64,000 nucleotides of DNA from Arthrospiribacter ruber (GCF_019343195.1 NZ_RPHB01000003.1:372001-436000), one strand, 5' to 3'. Positions 43,637 through 52,184 are shown, counted from the first letter of the stretch. Notes: generated by a model not told the origin, from the sequence alone. A program made the numbers and translations.

Positions 43637-44701
43637 TTAATTCAGTCCTAAATGTTTCAGGTGTCTTACATGCGAGGCGAATGCCAACCGCATTTTGGGA
43701 TGCTCCAAGTAGTTGATATTATACTCTTCGCAGGTTTCTTTTATGATTTTACTGATGGCTGGATAATGGATGTGCGAAATGTTTGGGAAAAGGTGATGTT
43801 CTATCTGGAAATTCAAGCCTCCTATCATCCAAGAAAGGACTTTATTGTTTGTTGCAAAGTTGGCAGTGGTTTTCAGCTGATGTACCGCCCAGTCATTTTC
43901 CAATTTGTTGGTGGTTTCGTCAGGCATAGGAAATTCTGTTTCTTCTAAAGAGTGTGCAAGCTGAAAAACTACACTCAAACACAGGCCTGTCGCTATACCA
44001 TAAGCCAAGAAGCCAATTAACCATGCAGAAAATCCAACTGTGTAAATGGGTATTGCCACGAATAAAACCAAATGAAGTGCTTTGAAACCCCAGAATACAA
44101 AATGTTCCTTAGCACTCATTTTGGCTATAGGAGTCTGGCCAACTTTTTTTGTAATGTATTTTTTGTAATCTGTAAAGAACACCCAATAGATGTAGAGGAT
44201 GGAATAAACCATCAGAAAATACTTATGTTGGAATTTATGTATTTTATATTTTTTCTGGTTGGGACAAAGTCTCAGCAAGGGACGGGCATTCATGTCATCA
44301 TCCACTTCATCTACATTGGTGAAGGAATGGTGTACTACATTGTGTTTGGTTTTCCACATGAAGACATTGGCACCAAGAAAATTAATCGTAACCCCTGCGA
44401 GTTCATTGACCCAGGATTTGCTGGAGAAACTTCCATGGGCACCATCATGCATCACATTGAAGCCAATTCCTGCTGCAAGTGCTCCAAGTAAGATGGCTTC
44501 AAGTAGGGCTATGGCCCAAAATGGTGTAAAAAAGACTAGATGAATGTACACTGCCATATAAAGCAGAACCATAAGAATGGCTTTGAAATACAAGTGGGTG
44601 TTTCCGGTGGGCTTGATGTTTTTCTGGGAAAAATAATCTTTTACCCTGCCTTTCAAATCTGAATGAAAGGAGGATGCTGCATTAAATCTGGGGGGACGCA
44701 T
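43637..44701 (-). CDS. Membrane fatty acid desaturase
   Basis: 354 aa, four or so transmembrane helices. All three histidine boxes for the di-iron site are present: HDGAHGS, HNVVHHSF (HxxHH) and QIEHHLFP (QxxHH). The Gln in the last box is the mark of front-end type (delta-5/delta-6-like) acyl desaturases; it inserts a double bond into a membrane-lipid or acyl-CoA chain. No fused cytochrome b5 domain, so electrons must come from elsewhere. It lies between the TPP receptor and the NadR-like gene, with its own terminator. Confidence 0.85.
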   Translation of the reverse strand: MRPPRFNAASSFHSDLKGRVKDYFSQKNIKPTGNTHLYFKAILMVLLYMAVYIHLVFFTPFWAIALLEAILLGALAAGIGFNVMHDGAHGSFSSKSWVNELAGVTINFLGANVFMWKTKHNVVHHSFTNVDEVDDDMNARPLLRLCPNQKKYKIHKFQHKYFLMVYSILYIYWVFFTDYKKYITKKVGQTPIAKMSAKEHFVFWGFKALHLVLFVAIPIYTVGFSAWLIGFLAYGIATGLCLSVVFQLAHSLEETEFPMPDETTNKLENDWAVHQLKTTANFATNNKVLSWMIGGLNFQIEHHLFPNISHIHYPAISKIIKETCEEYNINYLEHPKMRLAFASHVRHLKHLGLN

Positions 44702-44842
44702 TAAATGTAATTGTAATTTGAAATTTGATGATAATGAATGGAAAACAAGCTGGGCGATCGCTATACATTCTTATCAAAGATAGGGAATTATTTCCCATTC
44801 AAAGTTTTTTAACACTTATTCCATTGATTAGTAGATGTTAAA

Positions 44843-45364
44843 TTACCTTAAAATTGTGTCGATAAAAGCAGTAGATGAGGTTTTTCTTTGTGTAGGATTG
44901 CCAGAAATGATTTTGAAAGGGATTCCAGTCTGTACAATGTGATTTTTATAAACCTCAAAAAAATACTTTCTCATTTGAGGATCAGGATGCTCCCGCTGTG
45001 GGTCGGCCTCCCATGGCATGTCAATGTCAGTCAGTAAATAGAGGTCATAACGTCTTTTTTGGATCTCTTCAAGTATCCATTCAGAGACTTTTTCATATTT
45101 GTGCTCACTCCAAACTTTGATCACCTGTAGGTTTGTATCACAGATCAATAAGCCTCTGGCATCTTTTGCTTTTTGGTCTTCAAGCTCTATTTGTCCTCTG
45201 CCTATCCTTTCCAGATCCGTGTATTCATATGGGCGATCCAGTTTCTCTATGTATTCCCGAGCAAATTCAGGGACACATGGACATCCATAATATTGGGCCA
45301 AATCCTTGGCTAAAGTGCTTTTCCCGGTAGATTCAGGGCCTATAATGCCCACTTTTCTAAGCAT
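44843..45364 (-). CDS. NadR-like ATPase/kinase
   Basis: 173 aa. Corresponds to the C-terminal P-loop kinase domain of NadR, here standalone: GPESTGKSTLAKDLAQYYGC (P-loop, residues 9-18), EFAREYIE, DLYLLTDIDMPWEADPQREHPD. In NadR this domain phosphorylates nicotinamide riboside. It overlaps the upstream PnuC gene by 8 bp. PnuC can carry nicotinamide riboside (PnuC proper) or thiamine (PnuT), so the kinase may act on either; the nearby TPP riboswitch favours thiamine. Confidence 0.78.
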   Translation of the reverse strand: MLRKVGIIGPESTGKSTLAKDLAQYYGCPCVPEFAREYIEKLDRPYEYTDLERIGRGQIELEDQKAKDARGLLICDTNLQVIKVWSEHKYEKVSEWILEEIQKRRYDLYLLTDIDMPWEADPQREHPDPQMRKYFFEVYKNHIVQTGIPFKIISGNPTQRKTSSTAFIDTILR

Positions 45365-45980
45365 AGGCCTTTTCTTCTTTTTTGGCAGTTTTGACCCATT
45401 CTATTAGACCAATTGTAGCTAGGACTGTAAAAAACAAAAACTGGAAAGATGTCAAGGTAAGACCTTTGTAAAAATACAATGGTACAGAAACAATGTCAGT
45501 AATGATCCATGCAATCCAGTTTTCCACCTTTTTCTTAGCCATCAGCCACATCCCTACAAAGGCCGAAGCAGTGGTAAAGGAATCCCAATAAGGAACATCG
45601 CTGTCAGTAAAATTTTCTAAAACTAAATAGAGAGCAATATAGGACATGAAAAATAAGCCTATTGATTGAAAAATCCCTTTTTTGCTCAACCAAGTAACCG
45701 GTAATTCTTCCCTCTCGCCGGGAGGACGGCTCCACAAATACCAGCCATACACAGACATGCCAAAGTAGTAAGCATTGATGCCCATGTCTGCGTAAAGCCT
45801 ATATTGGAAGCATAGGTACACATAAATCAGCGTGCTGACCATGCCTGTGGGAAAGACAAGGATATTTTTTTTGATGGAATATATCACACTGGCTATTCCA
45901 AAAAATACGGCCACACCTTCCATCCAGGTCATTTCTGCTATGCCTTCCTCAATCCCACTCCAAATCCAGTTCAAATCCAT
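45357..45980 (-). CDS. pnuC: PnuC/PnuT-family vitamin transporter
   Basis: 207 aa, seven transmembrane segments. PnuC motifs: GIASVIYSIKKNILVFPTGMVSTLIYVYL, YADMGINAYYFGMSVYGWYLW with the conserved Trp-rich patch, and NWIAWIITDIVSVPLYFYKGL. Facilitates entry of a vitamin nucleoside across the inner membrane, driven by phosphorylation inside the cell. The kinase gene overlaps its 3' end by 8 bp. Which vitamin (nicotinamide riboside or thiamine) is not settled by the sequence; it is near, but not under, the TPP riboswitch. The M16 gene starts 42 bp upstream, so co-transcription with it is possible. Confidence 0.85.
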   Translation of the reverse strand: MDLNWIWSGIEEGIAEMTWMEGVAVFFGIASVIYSIKKNILVFPTGMVSTLIYVYLCFQYRLYADMGINAYYFGMSVYGWYLWSRPPGEREELPVTWLSKKGIFQSIGLFFMSYIALYLVLENFTDSDVPYWDSFTTASAFVGMWLMAKKKVENWIAWIITDIVSVPLYFYKGLTLTSFQFLFFTVLATIGLIEWVKTAKKEEKAYA

Positions 45981-46022
45981 CTTATTACTTTACCTCTAAT
46001 GACCTGCAATTTTACATTTTGT

Positions 46023-48842
46023 TTAGCTATCCTCTCTGGGTTTGGGGTATTTTTTGATTTCAAGTAGATTTTCAGGAATCAGAAATTCTCTGGCTACTTC
46101 CTGAATCCTAGCTTCATTGATGGCTTCAATGTGTTCGGATGCTGTATTGACTTTGTTCCAGTCAAGATCATGTTCACGAATGGCTATCATTTGTGCAAGC
46201 CAATAATTATTTCTTTTTAGATTTTCCTCCAGAGCTATTCTTCTTTTTTCTTTGACCTTTAGTAAATCATCTGTTTCAGGTCCGTTCTCAGCTATTTTCC
46301 TGATTTCCTTCCAGACCGCATCAGTAAGTTCTTCTACCATATCAGGGCTGCAAGGAAAGCTGACTGAAAAAGTGAATTGTCCTACAGGTACATGGCTAAG
46401 GCTGCCCCTTGCACCTACGCCATAGACCCCACCGAGCTCTTCTCTAAGGTTCTCAATAAGTTTGATCGTTAGGATCTCGCCCAAATAGGTGATGTCACGG
46501 GCTTTATCCCTTGAATAGTTTGTTTCCCCTGAAAAGAAAAGAATCACCTGGCTTTTTTCATCAGTACCGATATGCAAACTTTCAGACCTTCCACGTGGAG
46601 GCCTTATGCCGAGATCCTTGCTTTCACTCAGATGCACTGGGTCAGAAGGGAGTGTGGCAATATAGGTTTCCAAAAGTTGTTGAAATTCCTCGAGGTCAAT
46701 GTTTCCGGCAAAAAAGAATTCAAAGTCAGCAGCATTGTTGAAGCGCTCCTGAAAGATTTCAAGCCCTCTATTGATGTTGATATTATCCAGTTCCTCCGGA
46801 TCAAATATGCCCATGGCTCTTTTATTTCCATTGGCGATGATCATGTTCAGTTGCTTGGAGAATTGGAAGTCAGGATTCCCCTGAGCACTTTTAAGCTGCG
46901 TTTTTTGGTTGTTGAGGTAGATTTCGAAAAGCTCCGGATCTTTTCTTGGCTGGGTAAAATAGAGGTGAATCAACTGCATGGCCACTTCAGACTGTTTTGG
47001 GGAAAATGATCCGCTAATGTCCTGTTCGTAAGTGCCGATATTTGGAGTTACTGAAACTGTCTTTCCGGCCAGAATTTTTCTAAGGTCACTCGGTGAAAAA
47101 TCTCCCACACCCATTATGTTGACCATTACGCCGGCATAGCTGGCTGAGTAATGGTCCTCATCAGGATATACAGAAACGCCCCCTTTGCCTCGAATCGAAA
47201 AAACAATTTCATCATTTTTGAAATCAGTGGGTTTTAAAAATACAGTAGCTCCATTGGAAAGCTGTATTTCATGTACTCCGGCTTCTTCTATATGTTTTTG
47301 GTTTTGAACAGGCTTCGGAGTAGGGGGTATTCCTATCAAAGATTCACTCAACTCTTTTTCTGTATAGGGCAAAAGCTCCATCCTATCCGCCTGCTTAAAT
47401 AAATCCAAGACTGACTCCTCACTTGGGAGCTGGTCTTTTTGATCTTCCGGTGCGCTGATGATAATCACCCTGTTCTGCTCTGGGACCAATTCATCGGCAA
47501 GCGCATTGATGTCTTGCAATTGGATTTCTGGGAAGATTTCCTGATAAAATTCGTATTTCCAAGCTTCTCCCTCAGCAAAATTTCCTTTGAGAAAATGATT
47601 GACATATCGTCCTACAATACTTCTGGACTCGTTTTTGTCCATTTCCTTATAAGCCCTTTCGGAGGCATTGAGCAGGGCACGTTTGACCCTGTCCAACTCT
47701 GCTTGCGTAAAACCATGAAGGGCTACCCTTAGGTTTTCCTGAATCAAGGCCATGATACCATCTTCAATTTTATCTGGGGATACAGCTGCTGAAGCACTGA
47801 AATAGTCCATACTCCTTACATAGTTGCCATAGCTGGTACCTGCATAAATGAAGGGAGCATCAGGTTTTTGTCTGATCTCATCCAAGCGCTGGGTAAGCAT
47901 TCCGGCATACATCAATCTGATTAGGTAAGCTTTGAAATCTGCTTTGGTCTCAAAACGGAGCGGAGGGTGCTTATAAAATAACTGTATTTGTATGCCCGGG
48001 GCTTCTTCATCGGTCACAATACTGACAAAGGTCTCCTCATGATCTGGAACCTCAAAAGTTTTCCGCTCCGGGTATCCAACCGGATTTTCAAGGTCTTCGA
48101 AGTATTCTTTTATCATAAGTTCTAACCTCTCGGGATCTGCATCGCCTACAGCCACTACCGCCATGTTGTTGGGGCGGTACCAGTCTCTGTAAAACTGTCT
48201 TAGCGTTTCATGCTCAAAATTTCTGATCACCTCCATATCACCTATGGGCAATCTTTCTGCATATTGACTTTGATATAGCAATTTGGGAAGGAATTGATCC
48301 CGTAGCCTTTGGGAATATCCCTGGCCGGTTCTCCACTCTTCTATAATGATGCTTCTCTCAGCATCTATGTCTTCTTCCAAAAGGGAAAGTCCTCCTGCCC
48401 AGTCCCGAAGAACCTGGAAACCACTTTTGAGCTTATCTTCGTCCTCAGAAGGAATGGGTAGGATATACACTGTTTCGTCAAAACCAGTATAGGCATTGAG
48501 GTCCGCTCCAAAGGAAACCCCTATGGATTGCAAGTATGAGATAAGCTCGTTTTTTTCGAAATGCTCACTTCCATTAAAGGCCATGTGTTCGGTGAAGTGT
48601 GCAAGGCCTCGTTGGTCTTCCTTTTCCAGTACTGAACCTGCATTTACAGCCAGCCTTAATTCCACCTTATTGGCAGGTTTGGGATTTTGTTGGATGTAGT
48701 AAATAAGTCCATTTGCCAAAGTCCCTTTTTTTACCCTAGGATCCAGAGGGACTTTTTGGGAGAGGTCGGTTTGGGGGAAGGTGAGAAAGGGGAGTAATAG
48801 AAGAAATAGGGAGGGGAGAATAATTTTTTTGTTGATTTTCAT
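46023..48842 (-). CDS. M16 family zinc peptidase (insulinase-like), two-domain
   Basis: 939 aa with a signal-like N-terminus (MKINKKIILPSLFLLLLPFLTF), so periplasmic or outer-membrane-bound. The inverted zinc motif HFTEH is at 82-86 in RGLAHFTEHMAFNGSEHF, with the downstream Glu in the DAERSIIIEEWRTGQG helix. A second inactive M16-like half begins at about residue 520 (IQLSNGATVFLKPTDFKNDEIVFS). Acts on peptides; the in vivo substrate in Cytophagales is not known. The 3' end is next to pnuC. Confidence 0.9.
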   Translation of the reverse strand: MKINKKIILPSLFLLLLPFLTFPQTDLSQKVPLDPRVKKGTLANGLIYYIQQNPKPANKVELRLAVNAGSVLEKEDQRGLAHFTEHMAFNGSEHFEKNELISYLQSIGVSFGADLNAYTGFDETVYILPIPSEDEDKLKSGFQVLRDWAGGLSLLEEDIDAERSIIIEEWRTGQGYSQRLRDQFLPKLLYQSQYAERLPIGDMEVIRNFEHETLRQFYRDWYRPNNMAVVAVGDADPERLELMIKEYFEDLENPVGYPERKTFEVPDHEETFVSIVTDEEAPGIQIQLFYKHPPLRFETKADFKAYLIRLMYAGMLTQRLDEIRQKPDAPFIYAGTSYGNYVRSMDYFSASAAVSPDKIEDGIMALIQENLRVALHGFTQAELDRVKRALLNASERAYKEMDKNESRSIVGRYVNHFLKGNFAEGEAWKYEFYQEIFPEIQLQDINALADELVPEQNRVIIISAPEDQKDQLPSEESVLDLFKQADRMELLPYTEKELSESLIGIPPTPKPVQNQKHIEEAGVHEIQLSNGATVFLKPTDFKNDEIVFSIRGKGGVSVYPDEDHYSASYAGVMVNIMGVGDFSPSDLRKILAGKTVSVTPNIGTYEQDISGSFSPKQSEVAMQLIHLYFTQPRKDPELFEIYLNNQKTQLKSAQGNPDFQFSKQLNMIIANGNKRAMGIFDPEELDNININRGLEIFQERFNNAADFEFFFAGNIDLEEFQQLLETYIATLPSDPVHLSESKDLGIRPPRGRSESLHIGTDEKSQVILFFSGETNYSRDKARDITYLGEILTIKLIENLREELGGVYGVGARGSLSHVPVGQFTFSVSFPCSPDMVEELTDAVWKEIRKIAENGPETDDLLKVKEKRRIALEENLKRNNYWLAQMIAIREHDLDWNKVNTASEHIEAINEARIQEVAREFLIPENLLEIKKYPKPREDS

Positions 48843-48864
48843 TTTCCGAAAGAACTGCTTGAAG

Positions 48865-49026
48865 CTAACAAATTAGTAAAAGCTGATTGATTGAATTTAG
48901 TTTTCTATGAGAATACCTGAACATCCTTTCTTCATGATCGCCTATCATTAAAAACCCTAAGTTGATCCGCTCTTGAGTAGCAGCGGAAATTGGAGAATAA
49001 ACAATGAAGTAATAGGTGCTTTTCAT
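48865..49026 (-). pseudogene. Truncated DUF3037 gene (N-terminal part)
   Basis: 53 codons from ATG 49026 (the frame is open from 49056). KSTYYFIVYSPISAATQER then INLGFLMIGDHEERMF matches the first strands of the DUF3037 family, whose complete members are usually longer than 100 aa. The frame hits a stop just upstream of the M16 start, so the downstream half is missing. It follows the SecB-like gene at 37 bp and may be a fourth, broken member of that operon. Confidence 0.45.
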
Positions 49027-49062
49027 AAGTATAATTTGGTAAACTAACCAAAACAAACATTC

Positions 49063-49503
49063 CTAATCGCTGCTTAATTCAAATTCCATATCCTCCTTAA
49101 ACATATCTGAAATATTCAAGGTTGGTAGGATAAATTGTTCAAAACCGGATTTATCAAGTTTGGCATGAAGAATTCCCCTTGCTGTTCCAATTGTCAAAAC
49201 AGTTAAGTGCGTTAAGAATCCTTTTGGGATAGTTATTGTGTTTCTTTCTTTGTTTTCGAATTTTAAAAAATCTTCTTCTTCTATTGAAAAACCACAAGAT
49301 ACTTTCATGATGATGAAAGGGTTTTCTTGGCATTTAAACATTAGGGAGAAATTCACAAATACTGCATGTTCAATAGGGTTTATTCCAAAACCATAACCAG
49401 TTTCTATTCCTACATTTTCTTGTTCCTTGTAGCAATTTTTTATAGTCGCAAACTCCTCAGTCGAGATAGACTTGATTGCAAATTTTATGGATGTGTTTGC
49501 CAT
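49063..49503 (-). CDS. SecB-like chaperone of a TAC module
   Basis: 146 aa. The order of secondary structure and signature patches agrees with the SecB fold: FAIKSISTEEF at the start, HAVFVNFSLMFKCQENPFIIMKVSCGFSIEE (long beta hairpins), then LTHLTVLTIGTARGILHAKLDKSGFEQFILPTLNI, the SecB segment of the main helix and the second crossing, ending DMFKEDMEFEL. SecB-like proteins bind unfolded polypeptides. Its position right after an HTH antitoxin with a long C-tail (2 bp gap) makes it the chaperone of a toxin-antitoxin-chaperone system, not the housekeeping secretion chaperone. The similarity is by eye and distant. Confidence 0.65.
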   Translation of the reverse strand: MANTSIKFAIKSISTEEFATIKNCYKEQENVGIETGYGFGINPIEHAVFVNFSLMFKCQENPFIIMKVSCGFSIEEEDFLKFENKERNTITIPKGFLTHLTVLTIGTARGILHAKLDKSGFEQFILPTLNISDMFKEDMEFELSSD

Positions 49504-49505
49504 AG

Positions 49506-49976
49506 TTATGCTGCCATTGAGAAACTACTTTCTCCAGTTACAACTTCACTTTTTTGATTCAATTGGTTTGGTCCAACCATTACTTTTTTGAATTCAGTAG
49601 AGATTGGGTGAAGTTGATTTATAATCTCCGACTTCTTAAATAAGAATTCATTTTGCTTCATGAAGTTGTTGTAAAAAACAGCCACTTGTTTTTTTACTTT
49701 AACTTCATCAGGTTTTAATACTTCAAAAAGGCTCTCACCTAAAACCGACTCTATCTTTGCGATACTTTTCAGTGTGAAGTTATGAGTTCCCTGCATCCAT
49801 TTACTGATTTCGGATTCTTTTTTACCCATTAAAGAGGCAAGGTCTCTTTGGGTTTTGCCTTGCTTTTCCAATAGTTCATGGATTTTATTAGCCACATCGA
49901 ATGAGTGGTCAACAAAGCGTTTCACTTCATCACTGATTTGGATTGATTCAAAGATCTTACTCATATTGGGTTTCAT
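49506..49976 (-). CDS. HTH-Xre antitoxin with extended C-terminal tail (HigA-like)
   Basis: 156 aa. A helix-turn-helix domain fills residues about 33-82 (IHELLEKQGKTQRDLASLMGKKESEISKWMQG). The remaining 70 residues form a long tail rich in Lys and Asn (EVKVKKQVAVFYNNFMKQNEFLFKKSEIINQLHP) that ordinary HigA antitoxins lack. In TAC systems such a tail (ChAD) makes the antitoxin aggregation-prone and dependent on the SecB-like partner. Start ATG overlaps the toxin stop as ATGA; the chaperone gene begins 2 bp after its stop. Expected to bind its own promoter. Confidence 0.75.
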   Translation of the reverse strand: MKPNMSKIFESIQISDEVKRFVDHSFDVANKIHELLEKQGKTQRDLASLMGKKESEISKWMQGTHNFTLKSIAKIESVLGESLFEVLKPDEVKVKKQVAVFYNNFMKQNEFLFKKSEIINQLHPISTEFKKVMVGPNQLNQKSEVVTGESSFSMAA

Positions 49977-50449
49977 GGATTGATATAAAATGAAAGATCA
50001 CCTTCTATTTCTTTTTCTCGGAAAGAGGTTTGGTCATTTTCATTCTTCATTTTTAAAATAAAAGCAACAAGATTCATCAAATTGAAATGAGGTAATGCAT
50101 CTGGGCTATTTTGAACAAGCTTAGATGACTTAATGCCTCCATTACCGAGAATTACAATTGCATCTGATACACGTAAACAATATAATCTCAAATTAGATTT
50201 TGGTGGTGGTATTGGCAATGCGTTGGCTTTTCTTTCGGGTCTGAAATATCTTTCAAGCGCTCCAAATTCTCTTCCGATTTTTTCAATCCAATATTTAATG
50301 GTTTGAACATCTTCTAGGTATTCCTTTTCGTTTATGAATCGTAAAAAGAATTTATCAGTTTCGCAAAACTCTTCTCCAACTTCATGAATTGAATAGAATT
50401 TTGTTTTTTCAAAACTAATATATTCCTTTATTTCAAAGTAACGCTTCAC
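49973..50449 (-). CDS. Putative toxin of the TAC module (HigB/Gp49-like)
   Basis: 158 aa, GTG start at 50449. The C-terminal part carries NLRLYCLRVSDAIVILGNGGIKSS, the beta-sheet core pattern of HigB/phage Gp49-type ribosome-dependent RNase toxins (a short hydrophobic strand, R-x-x, then hydrophobic strand with G/N turn). The N-terminal 80 residues (YFRPERKANALPIPP; EKTKFYSIHEVGEEF) are an unusual extension for this family, so family assignment is moderate. First gene of the three-gene unit; the antitoxin overlaps its stop by 4 bp. Toxin-first order is characteristic of HigBA. Confidence 0.55.
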   Translation of the reverse strand: MKRYFEIKEYISFEKTKFYSIHEVGEEFCETDKFFLRFINEKEYLEDVQTIKYWIEKIGREFGALERYFRPERKANALPIPPPKSNLRLYCLRVSDAIVILGNGGIKSSKLVQNSPDALPHFNLMNLVAFILKMKNENDQTSFREKEIEGDLSFYINP

Positions 50450-50485
50450 TTTTAAGTTAAGTTTACAAATGTATGTTAAAAATAT

Positions 50486-50722
50486 TTATCTAAGCAAATA
50501 ATTTAGCCATTTATGATCAATGGTAAGTTTCATTAGATTCCGCTGCCATCCCCAATTCCTCTTTTTTATTTCGTTGCCCCATGCCTCAATTTCATGTTGC
50601 GTAATCTTCACATGATTTTCATGCAGAATGTTTGCTTTTGCTTCTTCATTGTCAAAAAATCTCCATTCTGCTTTTGTCTGCAGTTGATTTATTTTAATTC
50701 TTGAATGAGTTTCATTTTTCAC
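50486..50722 (-). pseudogene. N-terminal fragment of HsdR-type restriction/helicase subunit
   Basis: 78-codon frame from ATG 50722. The first 45 residues, NETHSRIKINQLQTKAEWRF, followed by NEEAKANILHENHVKITQ, match the start of type I restriction R subunits of this phylum (NETxSRIKIN..L..AGWRF, KANI..E). The rest reads differently from the expected FIDFLLL...LEAK continuation and stops after 78 codons, so this is a broken remnant. It lies 36 bp upstream of the toxin gene and suggests a decayed restriction locus next to the TAC module. Confidence 0.5.
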
Positions 50723-50854
50723 ATGATGAACTCAGGTTGAAATAAAAAATAGATTTACCTAAGGGTAATATAACAATAGTTTGTTATGATTAAAACTAAG
50801 GTTAATTTTTTAAATCTCAAAAACCTAATAACTCTTGTCAGCCGACCAAGCCAC

Positions 50855-52153
50855 TTACAACTCCCCCAATTTCCTCCCTTTACTTGTTTTGGCTTTGAAG
50901 CTTTTGGGACTGCCAATTACCTGGGAATTATAGATCCCTGCATGTCCACTGAATATATAGGCTAGTACACAGGCCACTCCAATAAAAATCCCGGGCTCCG
51001 CGCCAAATAGCTCTATTCCCATCAGCGTACAGGCAAGAGGCGTATTGGTAGCTCCGGCAAAAACACCCACGAACCCCATTCCGGCCAATAAGGCCATAGG
51101 AAGCGGAATTACCCCGGAAAGGGCATTGCCCAAAGTCGCGCCTGTGTAAAACAATGGCGTTACTTCTCCTCCTTTAAATCCTGCCCCTAAAGTAAGGGAG
51201 GTCATGAAAATTTTTACAAATGAATCATACCAAGGGAGGTTTTCAGTAAAAGCATCCACGATGGTCGGGACACCAAGACCAATGTATTTGGTGGTGCCCA
51301 TCGCCCAGACCAAGAGGGCTACCAGCACTCCACCGATTACAGGACGCAGAGGTGGGTATGAAATGTAGTTTTTGAATAATTTGGACCAGATATGTGTGGC
51401 TTTCGCAAAAATTCTTCCTGCCAATCCAAAACATATTCCTGCAGGAATAATCCACAGCAAGGTGGGGATGTCCAAACCTGGCACCGACAAAATTTCATAA
51501 TGGGTGTGATGGACATTCCAAAATTCTGCGCAGGCATAATCGGCCACATAGGCTCCAAGAAAGGCAGGCAGGATAGATTCATAGCGTATTCGGCCGACGA
51601 CCAGCCATTCCAAAGCAAAAACAGCTCCCGCCAATGGAGTTCCGAAAACTGAGGAAAATCCGGCAGCAACACCAATGGTGATCAGTATTTTCCGGTCTTC
51701 TTTGGTGAGTTTGAACCATTTGGTAAACTGATCTGCGATGGCGCCTCCCATCTGAACCGCTGTGCCTTCCCTTCCTGCCGAACCTCCAAAGAGGTGGGTG
51801 GCTATGGTTCCAAATAAAACCAAAGGAGCCATTCTCAGGGGGATTGTTTTTTGCGGGTTGTAAAATTCCTCCAAAAGCTGATTGTTTCCTTTCACCACAG
51901 ATTCACCGAATTTGTGGTAAGTCCAACCGATTATCAGCCCTCCAAGGGGCAATAAAGCGATGATCCACAAGTTGGCTTCCCGGTAATTGGTCACGAAGTC
52001 CAGCGCGACTAGGAAAAAGGCTGAAGCCGAACCGGCCAGAAATCCCACCAAACTAGCAATAACCAACCATTTGACCGTGAAAATACCACTTGGAAAAAAT
52101 TCTTTTTGAAAAAAATCTTTTGCTTTTAATTCTCCTAATATCCTCTTCAACAT
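50855..52153 (-). CDS. CLC-F type fluoride/proton antiporter
   Basis: 432 aa, CLC fold. The usual CLC selectivity motif GSGIP is replaced by KGNNQL (GNN at residues 89-91), the mark of the fluoride-specific CLC-F branch. The gating Glu is in GGSAGREGTAVQMGG (Glu129). The second half has GAGFKGGEVTPLFYTGATLGN and LAGMGFVGVFAGATNTPLACTLMGIE. Such proteins export fluoride in exchange for protons. A fluoride riboswitch lies directly upstream of the start, which agrees with the assignment from the protein itself. Confidence 0.85.
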   Translation of the reverse strand: MLKRILGELKAKDFFQKEFFPSGIFTVKWLVIASLVGFLAGSASAFFLVALDFVTNYREANLWIIALLPLGGLIIGWTYHKFGESVVKGNNQLLEEFYNPQKTIPLRMAPLVLFGTIATHLFGGSAGREGTAVQMGGAIADQFTKWFKLTKEDRKILITIGVAAGFSSVFGTPLAGAVFALEWLVVGRIRYESILPAFLGAYVADYACAEFWNVHHTHYEILSVPGLDIPTLLWIIPAGICFGLAGRIFAKATHIWSKLFKNYISYPPLRPVIGGVLVALLVWAMGTTKYIGLGVPTIVDAFTENLPWYDSFVKIFMTSLTLGAGFKGGEVTPLFYTGATLGNALSGVIPLPMALLAGMGFVGVFAGATNTPLACTLMGIELFGAEPGIFIGVACVLAYIFSGHAGIYNSQVIGSPKSFKAKTSKGRKLGEL

Positions 52154-52184
52154 ATACAGTAAAGGTCTAGATTTTGAAAATAAT

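Noticed and set aside
49063-49503. Housekeeping SecB
   Set aside because: Divergent from canonical SecB and coupled to a toxin-antitoxin pair, so a TAC chaperone is the better reading.
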